Origin: Temnothorax longispinosus
Lineage: Eukaryota > Arthropoda > Insecta > Hymenoptera > Formicidae
Reading direction: 5' to 3'
DNA length: 64,000 nt
Assembly (NCBI RefSeq): GCF_030848805.1
Contig: NC_092367.1
Span: 9,753,591-9,817,590, forward strand
This document shows positions 34,321 to 43,765 of this stretch, piece by piece (position 1 is the first letter of the stretch; each line of letters begins with the position of its first letter). The position numbers were made by a program, and so were the translations under genes. Under the pieces are notes generated by a model. It saw only the letters and a program-made list of their open reading frames with translations, searched no databases and had not been told where the DNA came from.

Positions 34321-34650
34321 TCACCAAATCGTTTGCCCGATCCGCACTCTCACTGGAAGATTTAGGTTCGGTAGTTCATCACCGTACCGTTGATTCAGAG
34401 GATTCGTCGGATATCGTTCAAACGGTTCTTCTACTCTAGTGCATCCGTAACATTCGAAAGCGGGCCGACAGTCGGCTAGAACCTTACTGCACTCGCTACA
34501 CGTGGGGAACTCTATCCGCGGACCGTATTGCACGAAGTGCCTTAAAACGCCTTCGAAATCTTGCCGGAAGGGCTGGTATTTGCCAAGCTGGCAATCCTCA
34601 CAAATAATGACCCCCGTAGTTTTATTTTGGAAAAAACAACGACCAGACAC
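34321..34650 (-). CDS. Module B ORF3, CxxC-rich protein, copy 2
   Basis: Frame opening at a GTG (34650) with no ATG. Residues CFFQN, ICEDC, VLRHFVQYGPRIEF, TCSECSKV and ECYGC follow the same spacing as ORF2 (34752-35156), so the two are paralogous. Three C-x2-C pairs suggest zinc binding. Compared with copy 1, a base change after QRYGDE moves the C-terminus to another frame. Splicing to ORF2 or ORF1 is possible but untested. Confidence 0.45.
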   Translation of the reverse strand: MSGRCFFQNKTTGVIICEDCQLGKYQPFRQDFEGVLRHFVQYGPRIEFPTCSECSKVLADCRPAFECYGCTRVEEPFERYPTNPLNQRYGDELPNLNLPVRVRIGQTIW

Positions 34651-34751
34651 AGATTCCCGCCATTAGCCATGCTCTGATAGGGCTAGGGGGTGAAACTACC
34701 TCCGGAGGTTGCCGATTTACTGGATGCCCGGGACACATGAACAATGGAGCG

Positions 34752-35156
34752 CTAAACTCTAGTTTGGGAGATAGCAATTATCGTAGATTCGCGTTCTAAA
34801 TATTGGTCTCCTCCCTCGTGTTCCACCGAACGTTTTACGTTAGAAAATATTTCACAGCACGTGGTACACGCGGAGGGGTTCTGGATTTCTCCGATCACGA
34901 CGTCGCACGAATCGCACTCTTCGAATTTGTATCGGTAACCGATATGCATATAATGGCGGACTAAGCAGTCGTACTGGCGGCGTTGCGGGCCCGTTAGGTC
35001 TCGGAAACACTCTTCACAGAGGTAGTGTTTGCTATTACGATTTTGATGGCAGATAGTAAAGACACACACGGCGCGCGATAACCAATTCCGCCGCGCAATT
35101 CTAGAGGCCAATGGGGTTAGTCGGCGCGCGGGGCGTCGCGTGCGCGCCTCGCTCAT
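34752..35156 (-). CDS. Module B ORF2, CxxC-rich protein (134 aa), intact
   Basis: ATG 35156 to stop 34752. Arg-rich N-terminus (ARTRRPARRLTPLASRIARR), then CVFTICHQN, YLCEECFRDL, VRHYMHIGYRYKF, ECDSCDVV and ACTTCCEIF. The three C-x2-C pairs and the RHY...G.R..F core align with ORF3. No known family was recognised. A basic N-terminus plus zinc-ribbon-like pairs would suit a nucleic-acid-binding protein (inference). It ends 64 bases past a possible donor-containing stretch after ORF1 (AAAGGTAAGTG). Confidence 0.5.
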   Translation of the reverse strand: MSEARTRRPARRLTPLASRIARRNWLSRAVCVFTICHQNRNSKHYLCEECFRDLTGPQRRQYDCLVRHYMHIGYRYKFEECDSCDVVIGEIQNPSACTTCCEIFSNVKRSVEHEGGDQYLERESTIIAISQTRV

Positions 35157-35194
35157 GCCGTTCGCTTAGCGTCTAGGGGCGTCGTCACTTACCT

Positions 35195-35695
35195 TTAATC
35201 GAGCTCCAATGGGCGATCCGCGGTGCCCCAGTGTTCTGGTGGTGAGGCGTCGAACCACAGGTGTAGAATCTCGGCGCGACGCTGGATCAGGCGGATCCGG
35301 CGGGGATCGTCTTCTTTGATTGAAGCGATGAATTCCCAGGATGGAACTGGTGGTGGATTATCGGAATCTTCCCCCGGTGTGAAGGTGATCGGGGTTAGCC
35401 GATAATTCTGGGCTTTCCGGAATGCTTGGTAATCTGCTCGAGACTCGGCCTTGTCCAGTGGAACGTAGATGTATTGTATACTTTTAATGTTAATTTTGCG
35501 CACTGAGGTTACGTTTTCGAGTTTTGGTCTCGCGTCCGCCTTGCACGCGGAACTCGCGACGAAGTACTTTTCGTATTCAGAATCAGGTGCGTAATCGGAA
35601 AGGACTCCTAACAATGGATTCGGAGGGGTCCCGAACAAAAGGCGGTTGAGCCTGCGGGTGCGTACATTGAGTCCGCTTCGTCGCGTCTTGGGCAT
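35195..35695 (-). CDS. Module B ORF1 (166 aa), intact, unknown function
   Basis: ATG 35695 to TAA at 35195. Basic start (MPKTRRSGLNVRTRRLNRLL), a proline-rich middle (NPPPVPSWEF) and an acidic/aromatic end (HLWFDASPPEHWG). No recognised domain. The stop codon is followed at once by AAAGGTAAGTG, a good splice donor, so the frame may be a first exon or the intron may lie in the 3' UTR. It is conserved with copy 1 apart from a one-base frameshift there. Confidence 0.45.
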   Translation of the reverse strand: MPKTRRSGLNVRTRRLNRLLFGTPPNPLLGVLSDYAPDSEYEKYFVASSACKADARPKLENVTSVRKINIKSIQYIYVPLDKAESRADYQAFRKAQNYRLTPITFTPGEDSDNPPPVPSWEFIASIKEDDPRRIRLIQRRAEILHLWFDASPPEHWGTADRPLELD

Positions 35696-35766
35696 TTGTT
35701 AACTACTGATCAAGGTTAAAAGACAAATACGCTTTGGTTGACTCTTCTTGCTCGTGGCGAGAAAGC

Positions 35767-35935
35767 GTGCTGCTCGTACAGCACTGCCTCTCTCTAGGCA
35801 CCCACGGACGGTAGCGTGCCGCTCGTACGGCACTGCCTCGTCCGCAGATGTGGCGCAAGGGAGGACCGGTGATTCGGATGCCTTATTGCAATTACTAGAA
35901 TACCCACAGGTGGAGACGTGCCGCTCGTACGGCAC
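35767..35935 (-). promoter_or_regulatory. Three copies of an 18-nt hairpin, module B copy 2
   Basis: Mirror images of the copy-1 hairpins at 35767-35784 (variant stem GTGCTG/CAGCAC), 35816-35833 and 35918-35935. Both the loop and the compensatory pair are kept in this copy. Confidence 0.65.
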
Positions 35936-36832
35936 TGGGCTCGTGTGTGGATGTAGTGTAAGTGGGATCAGTGGAGGATGTGCGAAGAGGTGTAAGAATT
36001 TGTAGAGTAAGATATTGTATAAAAATGATTGTATATTACGATAATTCTACATAGGACATCTATGAGCTAACATATGATTACAAAAGTAACAAGATTACAA
36101 TCAGGAATGTATATATATTTATATAATTGTCGAACGTATGGCGTATTTCTATATGACGCGTAATTCTATATGTAGTGAGAGAGCTGAAGGCTCTGGGTTC
36201 GGTAACGCACGTGGAGATAGGAAGATTCTCGTTGTAGAAATAGGAAGGTTCTGGATTCAGAGAGACTCGAGAAGGATTCAGTAGTTACTTAACTGAAGAG
36301 TCCGTGATCGAGGTAGGACTCCGGGGAACTGAGAGCGTCCCTTGGGATGTTCGCCCTTATATTCCTGTTTTCCCGATGGCGGGGGTGGTCGAGTGGAAGG
36401 GTTGACTGAGTGGAAGGGTTGAGTTGCGTCATCAGCTCTGTCTTCGACCTGAGTGGAAGGGTTGAGTTGCGTCATCGGCTCCGCTTTCGTTTCTCTCCTT
36501 ATATGGTCATGGCCTGAGTTTTCTTCCTTTTGTTGCCTGAGTGGAAGGGTTGAGTTGCGTCATCGGCTCTGTTTTCGATTTCTCTCCTTATATGGTCATG
36601 TCCTGAGTTTTCAGGAAGGGTCTAGGAGGGTTTAGGTTTGCGTTACCTGAAGGAAGCGTTGCGGGAAAATTCCTATGGCTAAACCCTTGTGGGCATTGCG
36701 ACTTATTCGTTGTGTATATACATTATTGGAATAGGCCAAGCCTATTGCGTATATCGTGACTTATCTTCTATATTTATATGCTAGTGGGTAGGTTAGGCCT
36801 ATCGCGCAGGTCGTGACTTATCGCTGGTGTGG

Positions 36833-37041
36833 TAACTTATTCGGTGGTAATTCTACTGTCGGTAAGTCATGCTAGTGAGTGTGGTAACTTATTCGGTGGT
36901 AATCCTACTGTCGGTAAGTCATGCTAGTAACTATGGTAACTTGTTCGGTGGTAATCCTACTGTCGGTAAGTCATGCTAGTAAGTATGGTAACTTGTTCGG
37001 TGGTAATCCTACTGTCGGTAAGTCATGCTAGTAAGTATGGT
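36833..37041 (-). repeat. 52-bp tandem repeat, module B copy 2
   Basis: About four units of GGTAACTTRTTCGGTGGTAA / CTACTGTCGGTAAGTCATGC, inverted relative to 22727-23025. The last unit runs into the Gypsy LTR. Confidence 0.88.
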
Positions 37042-39890
37042 TGTGACCGGACGGAGGGGTTTTACCGACACACTCTGTGTGAGATTCGTTATCATCGGTC
37101 GCCACTCGATTTTGTTCACGAAAAATCGAGAAAGATTTTTCTTATCGTGCACTGACCCTTCGCTGGACCTTGCAATGTCCCTCCTTTCCTGCTTCAAGCC
37201 CGCCTGCTGGGACTGTGGACCCTCGCTGGACCTTGCTTTGTGGACCGTCTCTGGGGGACTGCAGTAGCGTACCACCGGATTCGTCGCCCCTCTGGACCTT
37301 CGCTGGACCGCGTCTGGATTGTCCTTCGCCGGGTCGGGTAGCTCCGACAAGGTAGGAATTACGGGAACGGGTAAGTCTTTCGCGTGGGAGTCAGGCAAAT
37401 GATTATGATCGTAAGTTATAGAGAGATAATTAAACAATTTATTCTTCCCGTTTCTTTACAGGTATCGGTTCCTCCCGGACTGGACTTTTGCCGCCCGCGT
37501 ACAAACGTGAGTATAATTCGTGTCCTGTTGTGTATCGGGAAAGAGACAAGGACTCCAGCACTTCAGTATTTCTACCTCGGTTTATTTCTACTCGCTATAC
37601 AAAATACTACGCTCTGTGCTGTCGAACGGACGAGACGGAAGAGAGAGATTCACCGTGAGGCAACGACTATATATATAGATATACGCTAGCGCTCGCGTTC
37701 TTGGGCCTCTACTTCCCGTATAGGCGGAAACGAAAACAATATGGCGCAAACCTATGAACTACATAACATGTCCCTATCAGACTGTACAATTCTCTTTCAC
37801 GCTCGTGTTCCCTGATATCGTAAAACGGAGTCCCTGTCCTCTGGCTTTTCCGCCCTTTTATAGTCGAGCTCGTTTCCCTACTCTTGCCCTGGCCCCGGCC
37901 AACTATCACGTACCCGCCGCATGGGGCTTTTGTATTATCGTTGTTTCGGCTCTCGCTCGCTTCCGCGTTCCAATTAGCATTGCTCGCACCTGTTCCCCCA
38001 TGTACAATAGATTCGGTGTACATTCCTCGGTTTTTCGGTGTTTTCGACGTTTGCCTATTGAAATCGCTCGCACCTGCTCCCCTGCGTACAATAGATTCGG
38101 TGTACATTCCTTAGTTTTCGGTGTTTTCGCCGTTCGCGAATTCGCATAGAAGCACGTACGCTTTCTCGAAGTTCTCGTCTCGTCGTTTTCACGAATGTTC
38201 CATTTAGTTCTACCCGAAGTTTCGTTTCCTCCCCTATTGCGATTTTATTTCGGACATTCTTTTGTCGTTCCGAATATTGTTTCATTATGGAAACGGAACT
38301 TCGCGTTTACAATCTTGGAGCGTTTCGCTATCACCCGTGGTGATGTTTTGGTGACGCCCTCCGCACACCTGGGTCGCCCATGATCGCTTGCGGCTTCCGG
38401 TTCGCGTTTTGCCGTCTGCTCATCGCATGTCGACGGCCCGTCACTGTTGTCCTTTCTTTGACCCATTGGGCCACTTTATCTTGCGATATCCCGCGGGAAG
38501 CGTCCGGTTTGAGATCCCGCGACCCGGTGTTCGGATAACGTCGCGGGTGGTACCGTCGTACCTTTTAGGTCCCCCTGAACCCTAATCCATCGTCGCTTCT
38601 CGCGGCGGGGTTGGGTTCGCGATTTTGCGATCCCATCGCTCAACTGCTCTGGAGTTCGTTTTGTCGCTCTCACGGGACCCGTACGCGCGCCGTTCTATCG
38701 AAAAAACTCGACCGATACATCTCGGGTTCAATTGTTGGTACCCGCCAACTGCTCGCGCCCTTGCCCAGGACATCACCCTTCCTTCGTCGCCCTTCGCGCC
38801 ATGGAATGTGTCTCGGTCCGCCCGTATCGGCCGTTTGTATTTTCGCTATCCGGGTGATCAGTCGAGTTTATCGTTTCTGAGACACCCTATATTGTCCGCG
38901 ACTTCGCGCGCCGCGTAGAGTTTGTTTCGCCGCTTTTCGTGTGGGCCGGCCCTTAAGCCTAATTGACTCGTAAGCTAAAGTACAGTTGACCTAACCGAGT
39001 TCGCCACTCACTCGCGACACTCGAGTCCACGTAATCCGTCTCGTTTTATATTCAAAGAGAATGAACCTTTGTACACCGAATAAACAGTTTTTGCCGCGGA
39101 ATTACCAAATTACATGCGTTTCATCTTAACTTGTATTAATGGTACCGCACTTGCTACCATTATGCGTAAACGTACCGCACGCACAAAGAAACGGAAAGGA
39201 AAAGAAACGAAACTTAAACTTGATTTCTATATCGGAAAATAAACATTGACTCGCCTAATATAGCTAATTGATAAACTAATAAACGAATAGTTTCTAAGAA
39301 TCTAAGCATCTTATAATCCTAAATCGAAAAATTTTCACTGACTTAATACAAAATAATCACGTGTTAAAGAACATTGATTAACATACGTTATAAGTTCTAT
39401 AATTTGCATTATACAGCAAAGTAAATGACTTGTACTACAAAGAAAATAAATTTTATAATTTGTCCTTTTAAGAAAATTAAATTTTATCATTTGTACTTTA
39501 AAGAAAATAAATTTTATAATTTGTACTTTAACGGAAATCAAATCATAGAACATATGTCAATGAATATTTTCATTAGAGTTATTAATTACGAACTAACTAT
39601 TCTATATCGAACTTAACGCTAATTTGCAAACAAAACTTACTGCTACTAAATGCTTTTATTTCGGAAAGGGAAATTTACATGGTTGCCTGTCGCTTCGCTT
39701 CTCGCGCGCCTTCGGCCGCTGCCCGCTCGGTGGACTCACCGCCCTCTTCCATGCTCGCCGCGAGGCCTCTTGTCGCCGCCCGCTTCTTGGTCGCCTTCCT
39801 GGCCTTTATCAACGGCTTGTTGAGTATCACGTCTTCCGTGATCACCGGCTGCTGTCGCTGCTCCGTCGGGACTGCTCCGTCGGGGCTGCA
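37042..39890 (-). repeat. 3' LTR of the Gypsy element
   Basis: A 2849-bp repeat matching 47804-50376. It is longer mainly because of a 243-bp nested insertion (37526-37768) and a small insertion near 38370. At its inner end it reads TGCAGCCCCGACGG where the 5' LTR has about 20 further bases. The last roughly 50 codons of the long charged reading frame lie within it. Confidence 0.85.
37526..37768. mobile_element. Small solo LTR nested in the 3' LTR, TSD TGTCC
   Basis: Starts TGTTGTGTATCGGG and ends CTACATAACA, so TG...CA ends. TGTCC is found on both sides (37521-37525, 37769-37773). The 5' LTR has the uninterrupted CGTGTCCCTATCAG at about 48280. Length 243 bp; the family is unknown. Confidence 0.85.
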
Positions 39891-41955
39891 ATCTCCCCGT
39901 CAGCTGTATATCGCGGTTCACCGCGCATTTGCAGCTCTTCCGGCTACTCGCAGTCGGCAGTTGCGATTTTTGTTGTTGTCGCTCTTCTCGCCGCTTCGCC
40001 AGACGTTCGGCGTGCTCCTGCTTGTACAAAATTTTCGTACGATTCTTTGCCACTTTTGCTGCTTTTCGTTCGCGAGTTCTTTGTATCGCTACCAGCGAAT
40101 TTTGTTGGCGTTCGTATTTTATGCAAATCTGGCTGGGGCTTGTTTCCTCGCTGCCGTGGGCATTACCGTCCCCTTCGTCGCTGTCATCTTTTTCGTCCTC
40201 GCTGGAGTCCTCCTCGTGGAATGTCACGGTATCGTGGGTCTCCTCGTGCGCCTCATCGTCGTTATCCTCGCTGAAGTCCTCCTCGTGGAATATCACGGTA
40301 TCGTGGGTCTTCTCGTGCGCCTCATCGTCGTTATCGTCACTGTCGTTGTCGGTCTCTGATTTGCTCGGTTCAGATTCCGGCGTGGGCTGTCTTATGGGTG
40401 AGTACAGACTCATTTCGGCCCAGTTTGTGTCAATGGGATTGCGCTCCGGGGAGCGTTCGTCGGACTCTTCCAGTCCGTATTTATTAAGTCTTTCGGGTCG
40501 GAACTTGGTGCGTGCGTACACTGCTGGGTCGCGCTCCGTAAAACCGATCATATACGGCATATCACATTGTATGCCGATGCTGTCGGTCGATGTTTGTGAC
40601 AACGGCTTGATCGGTGGCTCTAGGTCACCCAATATTAGTTCGGGTGTTTTATTTTCTTTTCCGGCCACGTTTACTTTGTCCGCGTCGTCGACCGTACACG
40701 CACTCATTCGCACTTTCTCGTTCTCTACTTCGGTGACGATTCGGAATTTGCGCGCACTCGTTTTTTGCAGCACGCACGCCGACATCACCACGAGCACGTT
40801 CGCGACGACAGTATTGTCCAGTGGGTCGCGCACTTCGACCTCCTCGCAATGAGCAATGTTTTGACCACGCATTTCTTCGAGCTCCATTATGGCGCGTATC
40901 ATTCTTTGGTTTGCCATCGCTTCTTCTCGTAGAGCTCGTCGGTTCGCCGTTTCGTCGTCGTTGGTCAAATGCTGTGCATATGCTTCCGCCAAGCGTACGA
41001 TATTTTCCGCCCGTTGCTCCTGCTCCAACTCGACTGCACGTTTGTTCATCACTTGCGACACAATTTCGCGGCGTTCGTCTCTCGTATTTTCCAGTCTCTT
41101 CATTTTGCTGACTATGTTACACCTGTTTCGTACTGCGTGTATACGTCGCGGTGTGTTATTGTCGACTGAGTGATGCTCGCAGTCGCGCGCCGCGGACGCT
41201 GCTTTCGCGCGCGCAAGCTTGTTTTCCTCGCGCGCGGAACGCCTTTCTGTGCATACTCGGTGTGTGATAATTCTCGCACTGCGGATTTTAGATATGTCTT
41301 TTCTGTTCGTGTCTTTTTTTTCATTTTCGTTACCATTATCACGCCGTGATTGATTTTCTCGGATCCGTGCCGGTCGCAGTTTTGCTCCGAACTTTGCTTT
41401 TTTACTCCGTCTCGCGTTGCGTTTTCCTACGCTCGCGTCGTCGTCGCTCCCCGTCTTTCTTGACTGGTCGACGTGATTTGCGTGTTCACTTTGGTCGAGC
41501 TGTTGATTGTTTATCTCATGTTCGGTTAATATATCTTCCTTCATTTCGATTTTTACTAATTCGGGTATTTTTTTCTTTAGGTCATCGTGGGATTCGTCCG
41601 TCGCCCTTGCATTGGCTGTTTCCTGGTCGGACTCATCGTGGGAATTTCCAGTCTCCTCGTTCATCGATGTTTCCGGGGTAAGTAGGGTGCTGTGGCTTCG
41701 CATTTTACATGCTTTGATATATTCCTCGTAGTCGACGGTCGTCGCTTCGCTGTCCGGATCGGCTATCTCCATCACGTATATTCGTCGAATATGATTTTCA
41801 CCGTTGACTTCGTCGTTGCTTGTTTCCGATATCTCTATCACGTCGGTATCGGTTTCGCGTCGCCTCGTCCGCGTGTCGCGCTCGCTATCCGTGGACTGTA
41901 ATAATCTCCGTTCGATATCTCGCCATGGTTCTTCGTCGGTGGTTATCCCTTCTTC
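39736..41955 (-). CDS. Long charged reading frame downstream of integrase, same frame (740 codons)
   Basis: The frame is open from 41955, right after the TAA that ends the integrase frame, to a stop at 39736 inside the 3' LTR. There is no ATG near its start (first usual start GTG 41841), so it may be reached by readthrough, by splicing, or by loss of the TAA. The product is rich in Glu, Asp, Arg and Lys, with coiled-coil-like text (VELEQEQRAENIVRLAEAYA, AIMELEEMRGQ). It contains a tandem duplication of a unit of about 24 residues (DNDDEAHEKTHDTVIFHEED / DNDDEAHEETHDTVTFHEED) and a basic stretch (RTRERKAAKVAKNRTKILY). No membrane segment or signal peptide is seen, so it does not look like an envelope protein. 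Function unknown. Confidence 0.6.
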   Translation of the reverse strand, partial: EEGITTDEEPWRDIERRLLQSTDSERDTRTRRRETDTDVIEISETSNDEVNGENHIRRIYVMEIADPDSEATTVDYEEYIKACKMRSHSTLLTPETSMNEETGNSHDESDQETANARATDESHDDLKKKIPELVKIEMKEDILTEHEINNQQLDQSEHANHVDQSRKTGSDDDASVGKRNARRSKKAKFGAKLRPARIRENQSRRDNGNENEKKDTNRKDISKIRSARIITHRVCTERRSAREENKLARAKAASAARDCEHHSVDNNTPRRIHAVRNRCNIVSKMKRLENTRDERREIVSQVMNKRAVELEQEQRAENIVRLAEAYAQHLTNDDETANRRALREEAMANQRMIRAIMELEEMRGQNIAHCEEVEVRDPLDNTVVANVLVVMSACVLQKTSARKFRIVTEVENEKVRMSACTVDDADKVNVAGKENKTPELILGDLEPPIKPLSQTSTDSIGIQCDMPYMIGFTERDPAVYARTKFRPERLNKYGLEESDERSPERNPIDTNWAEMSLYSPIRQPTPESEPSKSETDNDSDDNDDEAHEKTHDTVIFHEEDFSEDNDDEAHEETHDTVTFHEEDSSEDEKDDSDEGDGNAHGSEETSPSQICIKYERQQNSLVAIQRTRERKAAKVAKNRTKILYKQEHAERLAKRREERQQQKSQLPTASSRKSCKCAVNRDIQLTGRLQPRRSSPDGAATAAGDHGRRDTQQAVDKGQEGDQEAGGDKRPRGEHGRGR

Positions 41956-43765
41956 TTAATTTTCCCGGTCCTCGTTTGCCGATTCTCTGGTTTCTTCCCT
42001 TTCCTCTCGTCGTTCGTTCTCGCGATTTTCGTCATTTTCGTCGCTCGATGAGTAGATTTCTATGACGTCATCGCGTCTGTCGATCGATCGATTTCGATGA
42101 TTCGCGTCGATCTCCTTCTCTTCTTCGCTACTTTCGACATCGGCATCGGCGTCCTCTTCCGCGTCGGTTTCGTTAATTACATCGTTGTCGTCTTCGTCCT
42201 CTTGGTCCTCCTCTCCTTTCAGTCTAGCAATTCTGTTTGGTTTTATTTGTCGCGCGTTAAATATGCCTATCGTCTGACCGTCTAGATCCTGTATGAGATA
42301 TGCGTTTGGGCGTATTATTTGTTGTATTCGATACGGTCCTTCGAATACTAGATGTATTTTTCGAGTTACTTTGCGACTCGCGTCCGAGCGTCGATGCAAT
42401 TTGATCCAGACCTCTTGACAGGCGCTATATTCCGCCGTACCGTGCTTATCGGCCTGGATTTTCCTCTTCTTCGCTGCTTTGGCCAGGCGTTCCCGCGCCT
42501 CTTGTACCTTTTCCGCCCATTCTTGCATGTGTTCTTCGTCCACGAGAGGAAGTAGCGCGGGATCTATTGTCGCCAAGTGCCCCGTCTCATCCCCGTCGTT
42601 CAATTCGCACGGTGTGTATCCGTGTGATGAGTGTGTCGTGTAATTAACAACCATCTCCGCCCGCTCGATTATCCGGCTCCACGCGTGTTGCCTGTGGCTC
42701 GCGTATGTTCTAATTATTCGCCCTATTTTGCGCATCACCCTCTCCACAGGATTAGATTGGGGATTGTAGGGTGAGGTTCTCCGCGCGATAAACCCTTTGT
42801 CGCTCGCGTATTTACGCCATCGCTCAGTGAGAAATTGACTGCCATTGTCGGTCAATATAGTTTCGGGAATTCCTATTTCCGTGAAAAACTTATTTTCCAG
42901 CATCTCGATAATAGTGTCGAGACGTTGGTCGCGCATCGGGTACAGTTTTATATATTTTGAAAATTGGTTCATTACAACTAAGACGTATCTGTGACCTTGG
43001 TTCGTGACTGGTAGCGGCCCGAAAATGTCCATTGACAGTGTATCGCCCGGTGCTTCCGGTAATCGGTAGTATTCGTTTCCTACTGTCGCTCGCGTGTAGA
43101 ACTTTGTAGCTTGGCAAATCTCGCACGACGCCACTACGTCTCGCGCTATTCGTGCGAAATTTGCCCCGTCGAAGTATCGCTTGAGAAAGTCGTGCACTTT
43201 ATCGGTTCCAAAGTGAATCAATAATTTATGGGCTTCGCGTGTGATTTTCCACGCGATTCTCCGAGGTAAGGCTATTCGATCGCCTCCTGGACATTTCACG
43301 CGTATAATGCCATCGCGTTCGTAGACATTATTGGGCTCCGTCTGTGCTCGTTCTCTCAGCGATTCTTCGTTAGCTTGCGCTTCTCTAATTATTTCGATCC
43401 ACCATGTGGTATTTGTGCCCTGCGTTACATCTCTGATTACGGCCATTCGTTTTATGTCGCTCGTCATGTCGCCATGGTTTGCCATTGCGCGTCTCGACAA
43501 TGTGTCTGCAATCGAATTTTCTTTGCCTGGCAAATGAATGATTTCTAAATCGAATTCTTGTAAGAAAGCGAACCATCGCGCTATGCGAGCGTTGTTTTGG
43601 ACGCATGTACTCAGAAATTTGAGTGCCTGGTGGTCGGTATGAATTTTTACGTGACGTCCTAATAATAGCGTGTGCCATTTTCGTAATGCCCACACTATCG
43701 CTAAACATTCTAACTCTGTTATTGTGTAGTTGTTTTCTGCGCCTTTAAACTACGGCTCGCATACC
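41956..43765 (-). CDS. Gypsy Pol: RNase H end and integrase
   Basis: Continuation of Pol after a frame change near 43770-43790. RNase H motif HTDHQALKFLS comes first. The integrase follows: HHCC zinc motif (HKLLIHFGTDKVHDF, CEICQATK), catalytic core MDIFGPLPV (D), ILTDNGSQFL (D) and SPYNPQSNPVERV (E). A C-terminal tail beyond position 450 is very acidic (EEDQEDEDDNDVI, DAEEDADADVESSEEEKE). The expected active-site residues are present. The upstream ORF ends at 43766 in another frame, so one frameshift separates this part; since RNase H is normally uninterrupted, it is probably a mutation or assembly error. Confidence 0.8.

Larger units (their letters stand above)
34183..37041 (-). mobile_element. 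Module B, copy 2 (inverted)
   Basis: Inverted copy of 22725-25639 with the same order of parts. ORF1 and ORF2 are intact here. The 3' Gypsy LTR abuts it at 37042, inside or just after the 52-bp tandem repeats, so its outer end is missing. Confidence 0.6.

Noticed and set aside
37709..38918. Several overlapping frames of 60-130 codons on both strands in the Gypsy LTRs
   Set aside because: GC-rich LTR sequence is open in many frames. The same frames recur in the other LTR with shifts, so they were not called as genes.
39624..41342. Hydrophobic + strand frames opposite the charged Gypsy frame (for example 39929-40852)
   Set aside because: They are antisense shadows of the long minus-strand frame.
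39736..41955. Envelope gene of an errantivirus
   Set aside because: No signal peptide, membrane segment or cysteine pattern is visible; the product is highly charged throughout.
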